Source: Acidobacteria bacterium Ga0077534
GTDB taxonomy: Bacteria > Acidobacteriota > Blastocatellia > Pyrinomonadales > Pyrinomonadaceae
Assembly: GCA_001464455.1 (NCBI GenBank)
Contig: LNEI01000019.1
Span: forward strand, 62,001-126,000
Length of the DNA stretch: 64,000 bases
Reading direction: 5' to 3'
A program made the position numbers and the translations under genes. Position 1 is the stretch's first letter. Every line of letters begins with the position of its first letter. Under the pieces are notes generated by a model, which saw nothing but the letters and a program-made list of their open reading frames with translations, searched no databases and was not told the origin of the DNA. Shown one piece after another: positions 39,546 to 49,325 of this stretch.

Positions 39546-40158
39546 AGTCGATAAATATCTTTCCGTGAACGATGCGCACCAGGCCTTGATCCGAAAAACG
39601 CCGGATAACACGAATGGTAGTCTCGGTGGTAAGACTCGCCATTTCGGCGATGTCCTGGCGGCGGACAGCGATCTTTACCGGACCATCCCCACCTGATTCA
39701 GCAAAAAGCTTTAGCAGAACGCGGCCGACGCGGTGTTCGGGTGAAGCGCTCGAGAGCGTGCGGATCATAGACGTTTTCTCGCGAAGCATGTCGCACGTCC
39801 AGCCGATCACCTCGAATGCCAACTCGGGGGATTCACGTATTATGGCAAGAAAGTCTTCCCGTCTGACTTGAAGTAACTCCGTGCGCTCCGTCGCGATCGC
39901 GGTCGAGGGATACGGCTCTCCGTCGAAGACGGGCGGTACGGCGAACATCTCACCCGCGTGAAATGTTCCAATAATGACCTCTTTACCCGGCTCGGGCATT
40001 CTGATCATCTTTACCGAACCGGAGATGATGATGGGAAGAAAGTCGGGGCTTCCGCCCCGGTCGAAAACGATGCTTCCCGTGTCGAACACGCGACGGCGAC
40101 CCAGAGCGAACAGGCGTTGGGTGAGTTCGGGCCCAATATTTTCAAGCAATGGCTTCAT
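39511..40158 (-). CDS. Crp/Fnr family transcriptional regulator
   Basis: cNMP-like domain (GEMFAVPPVFDGEPYPSTAIA) plus HTH (RQDIAEMASLTTETTIRVIRRFSDQGLV). Confidence 0.93.
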   Translation of the reverse strand: MKPLLENIGPELTQRLFALGRRRVFDTGSIVFDRGGSPDFLPIIISGSVKMIRMPEPGKEVIIGTFHAGEMFAVPPVFDGEPYPSTAIATERTELLQVRREDFLAIIRESPELAFEVIGWTCDMLREKTSMIRTLSSASPEHRVGRVLLKLFAESGGDGPVKIAVRRQDIAEMASLTTETTIRVIRRFSDQGLVRIVHGKIFIDSTAPLQTLLRD

Positions 40159-41021
40159 CGCTGAAGAAACACGCTACCGCCGAAGGTTGCCAGCAATATC
40201 ACACTAACGAAAGCATTTGTTGTAAAAAAGGCGGCGTTCATTCGCGAGAGATCGTGTGGCTTGACTAGCGTATGCTGATAGATCAGCAGACAACCGACGG
40301 CTATTACGCCAGCGAGAGCCAACATCCCGAGTTCGGTAACAAAATAGAGTAATACGAGAATAACAAAGGACTGCACATGAAAAAGCCGAGCGATGTAGAG
40401 CGAGTTCTTGATCCCGAACCGTGCCGGTATCGAGCGTAGTCCGCTTTTGCGGTCATATTCGTAGTCCTGACATGCGTATAGTACATCAAAACCAGCGGTC
40501 CACATCAAAACTATCACCGACAGAAGGACAGGCACTTCGCTGTCGAGAGCCCCGCGCACCGCGATCCACGCCGCTGATGGCGAGATCGCTAGAGCGATGC
40601 CGAGAATTACATGTGCAAAAGCCGTGAATCGTTTGGTGTAAGAGTAACCAAGAACGAAAAGAAGCGCGACGGGAGAAAGTGCGAAGGTCAGCCAGTTCAG
40701 CGAGTAAGACGCGATCAGGAACAGTCCGATAGAAACGTAGAGGAAAACCCAGGCGAAGCCGATCGGGAGTTTGCCACTCGGAAGTTCGCGGTTCGCTGTC
40801 CTCGGGTTTTTTGCATCGATATCGCGGTCGACTATGCGATTGAACGTCATCGCGGCGGAGCGAGCCCCAAACATCGCTACTGTTATCCAAAGGAGTTGCC
40901 ACCAGGACGGCAGTCCGTTTGCCGCGAGTATCGCTCCGAGAAACGCGAACGGCAGGGCGAACAGCGTATGCTCGAATTTTATCATCGCGAGCGTCGTACT
41001 TAGTTTTTCAGCAAAAGATCC
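40155..41021 (-). CDS. UbiA-like polyprenyltransferase (MqnP/UbiA)
   Basis: MIKFEHTLFALPFAFLGAILA; AMTFNRIVDRDIDAKNPRTANRELPSG; YACQDYEYDRKSGLRSIPARFG. Confidence 0.93.
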   Translation of the reverse strand, partial: GSFAEKLSTTLAMIKFEHTLFALPFAFLGAILAANGLPSWWQLLWITVAMFGARSAAMTFNRIVDRDIDAKNPRTANRELPSGKLPIGFAWVFLYVSIGLFLIASYSLNWLTFALSPVALLFVLGYSYTKRFTAFAHVILGIALAISPSAAWIAVRGALDSEVPVLLSVIVLMWTAGFDVLYACQDYEYDRKSGLRSIPARFGIKNSLYIARLFHVQSFVILVLLYFVTELGMLALAGVIAVGCLLIYQHTLVKPHDLSRMNAAFFTTNAFVSVILLATFGGSVFLQR

Positions 41022-41125
41022 CATCGTGGTTCCCGCCAACAAACTTGTAACTATAAACTATCTACCTAAACTAATTAAGCTGGAAGTTCCTATATTAGAA
41101 TGTAGTCAAACGTTTCTACTAACCT

Positions 41126-41659
41126 ATGCCGAGCGGACGTACACATGACGCGATCACTTTCCTACTCGCGGCTCCTGCATTTGCATTGACGTACGGAGTT
41201 ATTGGAGGCATTCCAGAGGCATCAACGGTCGCCGGAGCATTTATTTTCGGAGGCTTGATGTTCGGGCCGGATCTGGATACGGTTTCGCGCCAATACTCCC
41301 GTTGGTCTATTTTCCGCCTCCTTTGGTTTCCCTACAGGTCTTTTTTCAAGCACCGTTCAAGGTTTTCGCACGGGCTCCTGTTCGGAGCGCTCATTCGCGT
41401 GGTTTACTTTCTGGGTATTATCACACTTATCGGATTTCTTGCCGTCTATTGTGCAGCGGCTTTTTCAGGCGGGCAATTACCGGGCGTTGAGCAGATCGCG
41501 AACGTCTGGCGTCCGGTCGGCGACATGACAAGGGATCTGCTCGGGCAGAATTTTCCAGTTCTGATCTTTTTTGGACTTTGGCTGGGAGCGGCGAGTCACA
41601 CGTTTACCGATATGGCTGGGTCATACGTCAAAACAGGCCGCGTCGCCAAATTTCTCTAG
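41126..41659 (+). CDS. DUF2227-type putative metal-binding membrane protein
   Basis: MPSGRTHDAITFL...GLMFGPDLDTVSRQYSRW...RSRFSHGLLFG...AASHTFTDMAGSYVK. Confidence 0.87.
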   Translation: MPSGRTHDAITFLLAAPAFALTYGVIGGIPEASTVAGAFIFGGLMFGPDLDTVSRQYSRWSIFRLLWFPYRSFFKHRSRFSHGLLFGALIRVVYFLGIITLIGFLAVYCAAAFSGGQLPGVEQIANVWRPVGDMTRDLLGQNFPVLIFFGLWLGAASHTFTDMAGSYVKTGRVAKFL

Positions 41660-42882
41660 CCGCGGCCGCCGCCCGTGCGCGCCGTGTGAAGTCTGAGAGC
41701 TTGCCGCCTTACGGCGTCAGAAACATTTCGATTTTTTGATAGAGCGATGAGGTCGCGCAGCTGCAGCCGATTCATGATCGTTATAGCGTTGGCAATCGGC
41801 GTTCGAGGGTTTCTCGCCAGATTGTGCATGATGGGATAGCTGCGGCTCCATTGACGATTAGCCGCGAGCTGGCGAAGTATTTCTTCGGACATCGAGCGCA
41901 TTGCCGCAATATTCTCGACTTCTTTTTCAGTAATGCGCGGATTGTTTACGACCGCGGTCGAAACGAGCTTGTTCGGGTCGCGGATTAGAATGTTTCTTGC
42001 CTCGCGGTCGCCTTTCATCGCCAGTTTTACGCGATCTTTCACGCCCATTCTCATGATGCGATTGAGCATGGAAACGCGTTCGCTGGTAGCTTCGTCGTTC
42101 GCCTGGAGTTCGCCGAGCATTACCTTAAGCGCTGCCTGACGCTGTTCTTCGGACTCCTCGTAGATCTCCTCGATGTACTCGAGGGCGAGCCATGAATCGT
42201 CAGTTTCCTGATCAGGGACCTCGATATGCTGCGCGATGAACAACGCGTCTTCGAGGCTCATTCCAGTCTCGGATCCGAGTTCATCCGAAAATTCAGCCTG
42301 TTCGACAAATTCTGCAGCCGCCTCATTTCCCTGCGCTCGAAGCTCGCTGGCGATCTGCTGTGCTCCGCGTTCTTTCTCAAAGAATTCGCGTTTTAGTTCC
42401 AGCACCCGCCGTTCAGCATCAGGCGTTCGGTTCGGATTAGCGACTATTGCGTCGATGATCGAGGGGTTTTGGATAAGCAACTGCTGATTGAACGATATAA
42501 GTTCGAGCAGCGGAGCGTTTTGAGTTCGCCGCGCAAAGTGAGCGATCGCGTCAGGCGGCGTGGCGGCATTCGTAACGATCGCTTCCTGGATCGATGGCGT
42601 AAGATCGGTTCGCGTTGAAAAATGGGCGAGCACTCGCGGGGCAACGGATGAACTTCTGATCGTCGATTCGAGCGATTCCGGGGACTGCGCCGATAGCGTT
42701 TCGCTCGCGGCTGAGCGCAATTCCTCGTCGGCCCCCTCGAAGAAATTCACTAAGATCTCGAGCAAGTCATTCTGCGGTAGCGGCAACGCCCCGCGAGCGG
42801 CCGCAAGCTGAGCAGGCCGAGGGGCCGTACCATCGACCACGGCCTTGACTACGGGATTGTCGGAAACTAAGTCACTGCTCAT
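41656..42882 (-). CDS. Hypothetical protein with HEAT-like repeats
   Basis: Intact 408-aa ORF with repeated helical motifs (NPNRTPDAERRVLEL, NPRITEKEVENIAAM, NPRTPIANAITIMNRL). Confidence 0.8.
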   Translation of the reverse strand: MSSDLVSDNPVVKAVVDGTAPRPAQLAAARGALPLPQNDLLEILVNFFEGADEELRSAASETLSAQSPESLESTIRSSSVAPRVLAHFSTRTDLTPSIQEAIVTNAATPPDAIAHFARRTQNAPLLELISFNQQLLIQNPSIIDAIVANPNRTPDAERRVLELKREFFEKERGAQQIASELRAQGNEAAAEFVEQAEFSDELGSETGMSLEDALFIAQHIEVPDQETDDSWLALEYIEEIYEESEEQRQAALKVMLGELQANDEATSERVSMLNRIMRMGVKDRVKLAMKGDREARNILIRDPNKLVSTAVVNNPRITEKEVENIAAMRSMSEEILRQLAANRQWSRSYPIMHNLARNPRTPIANAITIMNRLQLRDLIALSKNRNVSDAVRRQALRLHTARTGGGRG

Positions 42883-43073
42883 TTTATTGCGGAAGAATAC
42901 CGCCCATTAAACATTTTGTAATGCGAGAGGGTTATCCGAACTGGCTGACCGCTATCTTAGCATAAAACTGAATACTATCTTGACTAAGGTCAACCGCATA
43001 ACTTAGCTTACTTATGGACGACAAATTATCCTGCACCAGCTTTACACCGCTCACCGACAACAAACAAGACGTA

Positions 43074-44411
43074 ATGATAAAAGAAGAATTGACAAGACTG
43101 ATCGACGCAAAAAGCGCTCGAATTGGCGTGATCGGCCTCGGTTATGTCGGACTACCGCTGATAATCGAATTTTGTCTTAAAGGCTTTAACGCTGTTGGTT
43201 TTGAGGTAGATGAGAATAAAACCGGCGAGATCAACGCCGGACGTTCGTACATCGTCGATGTCACCGACGAGAATGTAAAGGCCTGTGTCGACAATGGCAA
43301 ACTGACCGCAACCACGGACTTCAGCCAGCTTGAGGGCTGCGACGTGATCATCATTTGCGTTCCGACACCGCTCCGCAAGACAAAAGATCCCGACATGTCG
43401 TACATCCTGACTGCCGGCGGCGAGATCCAAAAATACATGCGCCGCGGGCAGTTGATCATCCTTGAATCGACGACCTACCCCGGAACGACCGATGAGGTGT
43501 TGCAGCCTATGTTTGAGGAAATGGGCTTTAAGCTCGATGAAGATTTCCTTCTCGCCTTCTCACCCGAACGCGTCGACCCTGGCAATCCGCAGTTTCAGAC
43601 ACACAACATTCCAAAGGTCGTAGGTGGCGTCGGAGCCGATTCGACCGAGGTTTCTGCGTTTCTTTACGGCCAGATCGTAGATCAGGTTCATCCCGTTTCG
43701 TCGGCAAGAGTGGCCGAAGCGGCAAAGCTTTGGGAAAACACTTTCCGCGCTATCAACATCGGGATGGCGAATGAGATGGCGAAGCTCTGCAATGCCCTCG
43801 GCATCGATACATGGGAAGTCGTCCGTGCGGCGGCGACCAAGCCGTTTGGCTTTATGCCCTTTTATCCCGGCCCGGGAATCGGCGGCCACTGTATTCCGCT
43901 CGACCCGCATTACTTGTCGTGGAAGGCGAGGCAGCACGGCTTCGATTCGCAGTTCATATCGCTGGCTGAGCAGGTCAATTCGACGATGCCGAATTACGTC
44001 GTCGAACTCGCTACGGCCGCCCTGAACGACGATCGCAAAGCCGTTAACGGCTCGAAGATACTGATCCTCGGCGTCGCGTACAAAAAAGACATCGACGACA
44101 TGCGCGAGTCACCCGCTCTCTCGATCATCGACCTGCTGAGAGCCGACGGAGCCGACGTTTATTACCATGACCCGTTCGTGCCGGAAGTAACATTCGACCA
44201 CGCCTACACGATCGGCAAAGGCGACCCGCTGTTCAATAAAGAACTGACCGACGAACTCATCACCGGATCAGACTGCGTGATCATCTGCACCGAACATACG
44301 ACGGTCGACTACAGCCGGGTTTGCTCGCTGGCTAAACTCGTTGTCGACACGCGAAATGCATTGACGCCGGAGGTCCGCGGCGGCTGCAGTGCCAAGGTCG
44401 TCAGGCTCTAG
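43074..44411 (+). CDS. Nucleotide sugar (UDP-GlcNAc-type) 6-dehydrogenase
   Basis: RIGVIGLGYVGLPLIIEF; ESTTYPGTTDEV; PGPGIGGHCIPLDPHYLSWKAR; AYKKDIDDMRESPALSI. Internal start MIKEELTRL. Confidence 0.93.
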   Translation: MIKEELTRLIDAKSARIGVIGLGYVGLPLIIEFCLKGFNAVGFEVDENKTGEINAGRSYIVDVTDENVKACVDNGKLTATTDFSQLEGCDVIIICVPTPLRKTKDPDMSYILTAGGEIQKYMRRGQLIILESTTYPGTTDEVLQPMFEEMGFKLDEDFLLAFSPERVDPGNPQFQTHNIPKVVGGVGADSTEVSAFLYGQIVDQVHPVSSARVAEAAKLWENTFRAINIGMANEMAKLCNALGIDTWEVVRAAATKPFGFMPFYPGPGIGGHCIPLDPHYLSWKARQHGFDSQFISLAEQVNSTMPNYVVELATAALNDDRKAVNGSKILILGVAYKKDIDDMRESPALSIIDLLRADGADVYYHDPFVPEVTFDHAYTIGKGDPLFNKELTDELITGSDCVIICTEHTTVDYSRVCSLAKLVVDTRNALTPEVRGGCSAKVVRL

Positions 44412-44428
44412 GGACCAGACGGCTAGAT

Positions 44429-44478
44429 AGCAAAATTGCCCGCGAGATCGTAATTTACGGTCTCGCGGGTTTTGCTTT
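44429..44478 (+). terminator. Rho-independent-like terminator
   Basis: CCCGCGAGA-tcgtaatttacgg-TCTCGCGGGTTTTGCTTT. Confidence 0.75.
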
Positions 44479-44537
44479 GAGAGCGGCTTTCGTGACCGCG
44501 TCGCAGATCGCCGCGATCATCGCATGCGTCGCAAAAC

Positions 44538-44600
44538 TCCGAACCGTTTTCGTTGAATTCCGAACCGTTTTGATTCAACTCCGAACCGCTTTTTTCGACG
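44538..44600. repeat. Three tandem 21-bp repeats
   Basis: TCCGAACCGTTTTCGTTGAAT / TCCGAACCGTTTTGATTCAAC / TCCGAACCGCTTTTTTCGACG. Confidence 0.8.
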
Positions 44601-44702
44601 ACGCAAGAAATTTCACCAGCACATTCACATCGCCGCCTACCGCCAGTCACTCTTTGATTTAATATTGCCGTTAACTGCGTTTTGCACGGCGGCAATTTGG
44701 GT

Positions 44703-44750
44703 CGTTTCTCTTTGCGTTTTCTTTGCGTTCTTTGCGACCTTTGCGTTAAA
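44703..44750. repeat. Tandem 'CTTTGCGTT' decamer repeat
   Basis: TTTCTCTTTGCGTTTTCTTTGCGTTCTTTGCGACCTTTGCGTTAAAG. Confidence 0.8.
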
Positions 44751-44841
44751 GATCTCTTCTTAAAGCCAAGGCGGCAAAGAAAGTTGAGACAATTGTTGTT
44801 GCATACTTGATACGTACAACATGATATGATACATTTCCAAC

Positions 44842-45252
44842 ATGAAAGCTGAATGGGAAGAATGTCCACGCGGCGATCTGCCGCCACAGTACGCCGGGAT
44901 CTATGTAACGATGAACCGAAAAGGCGAGATCATGTTGAGCAAAAATACTTATAACATGCTCGACCAACCCGCCGCGGTGCTCTTACTCTTCGACCGCACG
45001 AACCGTCGGATCGGCCTGAAACCGACCGGCAAGAACGTGCGAAACGCCTACCCACTCCTCGTCTCAGGCCGCTGCGGAGCCAAAAAGGTCCACGCCTTCC
45101 GCCTGATCCGCGAATACAACATCGACCTCCCCGCCTCGATAAAATTCGAGAACCCCGAGATCGACGACGACGGCATCCTCCGCCTCGACCTCAGAACCGC
45201 CCAAATTCCGCTACGGGTGCAAAATCACTGGAAGAACCGCCAGAAACTGTAA
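44842..45252 (+). CDS. Hypothetical protein (136 aa)
   Basis: Intact ORF MKAEWEECPRGDLPPQYAGIYVTMNRKGEIMLSKNTYNMLDQPAAVLLLFD. Confidence 0.75.
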   Translation: MKAEWEECPRGDLPPQYAGIYVTMNRKGEIMLSKNTYNMLDQPAAVLLLFDRTNRRIGLKPTGKNVRNAYPLLVSGRCGAKKVHAFRLIREYNIDLPASIKFENPEIDDDGILRLDLRTAQIPLRVQNHWKNRQKL

Positions 45253-45308
45253 GCACTGGCCACAGTCAAAGCCGCGTAAGTTCGAGGCGGTTGTGAGAGA
45301 TGCCGGTG

Positions 45309-47027
45309 TTAATTGGTGAATGGCGTAAAAGTGTTGAGTACATCGATGACTTTCTGCTCATCATTTGCATCGGCGTACCCTCCCATTATTTGATATCCGC
45401 GATCGCCGATGAGGAAAACCCTGTTGATGAAGCGAACGCCGTTTGAACTGGAATAGCGAAACTCCGTCCCTCGATGTTTCCCAAGTTGAATTGGTTTTTC
45501 GGACTGGAGCGTTGCTCCCGCATTTAGGACGCCTTTGCGAGTACCCGTTTCGATGTCTTCAAACAACTGCGGCGTTGGGTCGCCATCGTGATTAACCGGT
45601 GTCGTGTAATAGGCCGTATAAAAGGTACGACCAAAATTCCAAACAAACTGTTTGCCTACGTCAACATTCAGTATCCGGGCCTTTGTCGTCGCATTATCGA
45701 GCGTTCGAGCCGGCAACGCAGGGATCGCGATGGAGAATTTTCCGGTTGTTGATCGGAAGACCCCATTTTCGAGTCCGCCAACCGGATTCGCGGTCTTTAC
45801 GAAAACAAATGAATCAAAGGCCTTATGAATGGCGGATACACCTTCGTCAATTTTGGGGCTCGCCAGCAGAACGTACCAAACGTCATCCTTGATGAATGTG
45901 CGTCCGAAAAACTTCTTGCCATCCTTCGTCATCTCGTACCTTGTTGCAGAGACCCCGTCGACCGTCGCGTCCTTCCCGACCAATCCTTCCGCTCCACCTT
46001 TTAACATACTAGCCTCGAACATTTTCGCGGCCTCTCGTTTACTTTCATCGGGCGAGGCCGGAAACGAGCCTGCCGCATATTCGAAGAATTGAACCACAAG
46101 GTCTGCATCCGGATAATAGGACCAGATATACTGATGGGCTTTCGGATCATTGCCTGTCTTCGGGACCGAATATGTCCCACGCGCAAACCTGACGTTCATC
46201 TGAAAGAGCCTTGAGCGAGGCTCGACTTCAGAGGACAGAATCTCATCCTTGAGTAATGGTCTGTTCAGCCCTGGCTCCGAATCGCTGTTTCCGAGACGAC
46301 CGATTCGTTGGGGTGTCGAGGCAGATGGCATGTTCTGCTTCGGCGCTAAAACTGGAGCGATCTTGGTTTTAAAGTCCCACGTTTGTGTTCGGATCAGCGT
46401 GATGGTCTTGGGATCAAGGGTGCCCTCGGAGTCTACGACTGAAACGAAGAAGCCGCGCGAATCGATGGTAGCGATCTCTTCTTGGAAGTCTTTTTTTCCG
46501 CCGGGACTAGAGGCCGCATAGACTGCGTATTTTCGATAAACTTTCACGGGCTGTCCGCCAAGCGTCTTTTCTTCGACCGAATATTCAACGGATTCGGGCT
46601 GCCGTGGCCGTGGTCCAAGCAGGCGGACCTGTCCAGTTTCGTCTGGGCCGGGACAGACGAATTTTTGAGGTCCGGTCCATTTTTCGCCGTCTGTGCTGCA
46701 ATACGTTGCGTTCCCGAAACCGACCTGGATCGAGAAACTGCGAAGTGTCTTTCCGCCCTTTTTTAGCGTGCTGGTTTCACGTTCTATTCCCTGTGCTTGT
46801 CGCTCGGCAACTTCCGTCTTAGTTGATACTAACTTCCCGTTATTAAAGTTTTCCGTGATAACCGTAAAGATGAACGGAAACGCCGCATTTGTCTCGCTTA
46901 CCGCATACTGCAACGTGCCGTTGTAATCAGCTGCGGTTGTCGGCTTAGCCTGGGCACTGAGCGTCACTGCGGAGCAAAGCACAAGTATGAGATGAGCAAT
47001 GGTCTTCACTCTCTCATGATAGCGCAT
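45309..47027 (-). CDS. Hypothetical secreted protein (572 aa)
   Basis: Long intact ORF with signal peptide VKTIAHLILVLCSAVTLSAQA. Confidence 0.8.
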   Translation of the reverse strand: MRYHERVKTIAHLILVLCSAVTLSAQAKPTTAADYNGTLQYAVSETNAAFPFIFTVITENFNNGKLVSTKTEVAERQAQGIERETSTLKKGGKTLRSFSIQVGFGNATYCSTDGEKWTGPQKFVCPGPDETGQVRLLGPRPRQPESVEYSVEEKTLGGQPVKVYRKYAVYAASSPGGKKDFQEEIATIDSRGFFVSVVDSEGTLDPKTITLIRTQTWDFKTKIAPVLAPKQNMPSASTPQRIGRLGNSDSEPGLNRPLLKDEILSSEVEPRSRLFQMNVRFARGTYSVPKTGNDPKAHQYIWSYYPDADLVVQFFEYAAGSFPASPDESKREAAKMFEASMLKGGAEGLVGKDATVDGVSATRYEMTKDGKKFFGRTFIKDDVWYVLLASPKIDEGVSAIHKAFDSFVFVKTANPVGGLENGVFRSTTGKFSIAIPALPARTLDNATTKARILNVDVGKQFVWNFGRTFYTAYYTTPVNHDGDPTPQLFEDIETGTRKGVLNAGATLQSEKPIQLGKHRGTEFRYSSSNGVRFINRVFLIGDRGYQIMGGYADANDEQKVIDVLNTFTPFTN

Positions 47028-47122
47028 CGGTAGGACCTATAAGAGACGAAGAACCGTGACCGCGATGAAAAATCGGATATCTTACATCTTTCGATGTATA
47101 CTATGGGCGTCGACTTACAGAT

Positions 47123-47371
47123 ATGATCAAGACCGAAGAAAGACCAGACATTCGAACCGTCTCCGTACAGAAAAATACGTGGGTGCTGGAAGTGCCGGAT
47201 GAAATTTGCGAGCGAGAAGGTTTCGCGAAGGGGACTCTCGTCAGTTTGACCATTAAAGATGGAGCTATTCAGAGTACGTTTATTCGACGATCTGAAGAAG
47301 CGCGGCTTGCAGTGAAACGTTTTAGTGAAAAATACGGCGATTTTATGAGGGAGATCGCTCCCATTGACTAA
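47123..47371 (+). CDS. AbrB/SpoVT-like antitoxin-type small protein
   Basis: KNTWVLEVPDEICEREGFAKGTLVSLTIKDGAIQSTF; overlaps the downstream doc-like gene. Confidence 0.7.
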   Translation: MIKTEERPDIRTVSVQKNTWVLEVPDEICEREGFAKGTLVSLTIKDGAIQSTFIRRSEEARLAVKRFSEKYGDFMREIAPID

Positions 47372-47765
47372 GCGCGACGTTCTCTACATCGATTATATTC
47401 ACGCTGTCGATCTTCATTTTGAACTTATGCACGTCTGGAATGAGACGCGTTTTGGTGTGGGAGATCGGGAGTTGATCGAGTCCGCTCTTGCCCGCCCAAG
47501 GCACTCGGCTGTTTATGAAAACGCCGACATAGTGCGTCAGGCAGCAACGCTTTGTTTCGGTCTTATAAAAAATCACCCTTGGATCGGCGGAAACAAACGT
47601 ACGGCGACTCTTCTGATGGAAGAATTCCTGTACATAAATCGGCTCGACCTTGTCGCTTCCCCTCAAGAACTTTACAAAATGTCTCTCGCCGTCGAATCGA
47701 ATAAATGGAAGGTCGATGAGATAGAACTGTGGTTGAGAGAAAAGGTAAGAAACTTAGAGCCATGA
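47364..47765 (+). CDS. doc: Doc/Fic family (death-on-curing) toxin
   Basis: LIKNHPWIGGNKRTATLLMEEFL matches the Doc HPFxxGNKRTA motif. Confidence 0.92.
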   Translation: MTKRDVLYIDYIHAVDLHFELMHVWNETRFGVGDRELIESALARPRHSAVYENADIVRQAATLCFGLIKNHPWIGGNKRTATLLMEEFLYINRLDLVASPQELYKMSLAVESNKWKVDEIELWLREKVRNLEP

Positions 47766-48859
47766 TAAAAGTCATGCTAATTGCGGGTGCACGGCCTAAT
47801 TTTATGAAGGTGGCGCCGATATATGCCGAGATGAAGCGGCGGCCGGGTGAATTTGTGCCGATGATCGTGCATACGGGACAGCATTATGATGCGGCTATGT
47901 CGGATGCTTTTTTTGACGATCTCGGGATGCCGAAGCCGGATATTCACCTCGGCGTTGGGTCGGGGTCGCATGCGGTTCAGACGGCGAAGATAATGACTTT
48001 GTTCGAGCCGGTGGTGCTCGAGCATAAGCCGGACTGGGTTTTGGTTGTGGGTGATGTTAACTCGACTATCGCCTGTGCTTTGGTCTGTTCAAAACTCGGG
48101 ATCAAGATCGCTCATGTCGAGGCTGGCCTGCGTTCGCGGGACCGGGCGATGCCGGAGGAGATAAACCGTATTTTGACCGATTCGATCTCAGATCTACTGC
48201 TTACGACCTCGCAGGATGCGGACGAGAATCTTAGGGCCGAGGGCGTTCCGTCGGAGCGGATCAGGTTTGTTGGCAACGTAATGATCGATTCGCTGCTCGA
48301 GCACCTGAAGATTGCGGAAAACTCGACCATTCGCGAAGATCTAGGCGTTTCAGCCCGCAATTATGCGGTGATGACGCTGCATAGGCCTTCGAATGTCGAT
48401 GACAAAGCGACATTCGGCGGCTTGCTCGAGGCGTTGATAGAGATCGCTCAGGAGCTGCCGATCGTCTTTCCTGTCCATCCGCGAACGCGGGCGAAAATGG
48501 AAGAGTTCGGATTCGACAAATTAGTTGCGGGTTCGAATATTCGCCTGATCGAGCCGCTCGGCTATCTCGACTTTATGAGGCTCTACAGCGGAGCCAGGCT
48601 CGTGCTCACGGATTCCGGCGGATTGCAGGAAGAGACGACCGTCCTCGGCATTCCGTGTTTGACGCTTCGCGAAAACACGGAAAGGCCCGTGACGATCGAG
48701 CTTGGCACGAACGTTCTTGTCGGCACCGATCCCCAGAAGATAAGACGTGAGGCAAGGGCGAGCTTGGCCAGCGACACAAAACGCGAATTGCGTGTTCCGC
48801 CGCTTTGGGATGGAAAGGCGTCGGGGCGGATCTGCGACGAGTTGATCAGGGAATCATGA
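47762..48859 (+). CDS. wecB: Non-hydrolysing UDP-N-acetylglucosamine 2-epimerase
   Basis: GARPNFMKVAPIYAEM, VHTGQHYDAAMSDAFFDDLGMPKPD, VEAGLRSRDRAMPEEINR, LTDSGGLQEET, LRENTERPVTIELGTN. Internal start 47762 overlaps the doc stop. Confidence 0.95.
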   Translation: MIKVMLIAGARPNFMKVAPIYAEMKRRPGEFVPMIVHTGQHYDAAMSDAFFDDLGMPKPDIHLGVGSGSHAVQTAKIMTLFEPVVLEHKPDWVLVVGDVNSTIACALVCSKLGIKIAHVEAGLRSRDRAMPEEINRILTDSISDLLLTTSQDADENLRAEGVPSERIRFVGNVMIDSLLEHLKIAENSTIREDLGVSARNYAVMTLHRPSNVDDKATFGGLLEALIEIAQELPIVFPVHPRTRAKMEEFGFDKLVAGSNIRLIEPLGYLDFMRLYSGARLVLTDSGGLQEETTVLGIPCLTLRENTERPVTIELGTNVLVGTDPQKIRREARASLASDTKRELRVPPLWDGKASGRICDELIRES

Positions 48860-48862
48860 ACA

Positions 48863-48895
48863 AAAGGCCGAGTCATCGCGACCCGGCCTTTTTTG
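48863..48895 (+). terminator. Rho-independent terminator after wecB
   Basis: AAGGCCGaGTcatcgcgACcCGGCCTTTTTT. Confidence 0.85.
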
Positions 48896-48902
48896 ATCCA
48901 GC

Positions 48903-49316
48903 TTACTTTTTTGAGGCTGTCGGGAAGCCTTCCTGCTTCCAGCCTTGAAAACCGCCTTTTAGTGCAAACACATTCGTGATACCGCTTTGGTGAATTTGGA
49001 ATGCCAGCCTGGCACTCGAGTTTTCGTTCGGTCAGGAACAATAAACGATTATCTTCTTTCCTTTTGGCAGTTTGCTGAAGCGGTTGCTCTCAGCACCCTC
49101 GATGATCACAGCGCCTTTGATGTGTTCTTCCTTGTAAGCCTCAACGGAACGCGAGTCAACAAAGACGGCGTTGCCCTCATCAAGAGCCTTCTTGGCATCC
49201 TCGATAGTTATGCGCGGGACATCAGAGTCGCTGGCGATCTTCTTGGTTTCGGTTGATTGGCCCAGAGCAAGTATGCTCGAACCCAGTAAAAGTGCTAATG
49301 CGATGAGCAGTTTCAT
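48903..49316 (-). CDS. Rhodanese-like protein with predicted selenocysteine (in-frame UGA at 49034..49032)
   Basis: ORF track stops at 49032, but the same frame continues to TAA at 48903: ...GKKIIVYCS-U-PNENSSARLAFQIHQSGITNVFALKGGFQGWKQEGFPTASKK. This completes a rhodanese fold. SECIS-like hairpin follows the UGA. Confidence 0.85.
48999..49017 (-). promoter_or_regulatory. bSECIS-like hairpin (first rhodanese)
   Basis: GAGTGCCA-GGC-TGGCATTC, starting 14 nt after the UGA. Confidence 0.75.
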
Positions 49317-49325
49317 TCCAGCCTC

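Noticed and set aside
44538-44600. Possible CRISPR array
   Set aside because: Repeats are contiguous with no spacers and there are no cas genes.
44423-44887. 154-aa minus-strand ORF
   Set aside because: Consists of translated terminator, 21-bp repeats and CTTTGCGTT repeats (…LTQRSQRTQRKRK…); not a credible protein.
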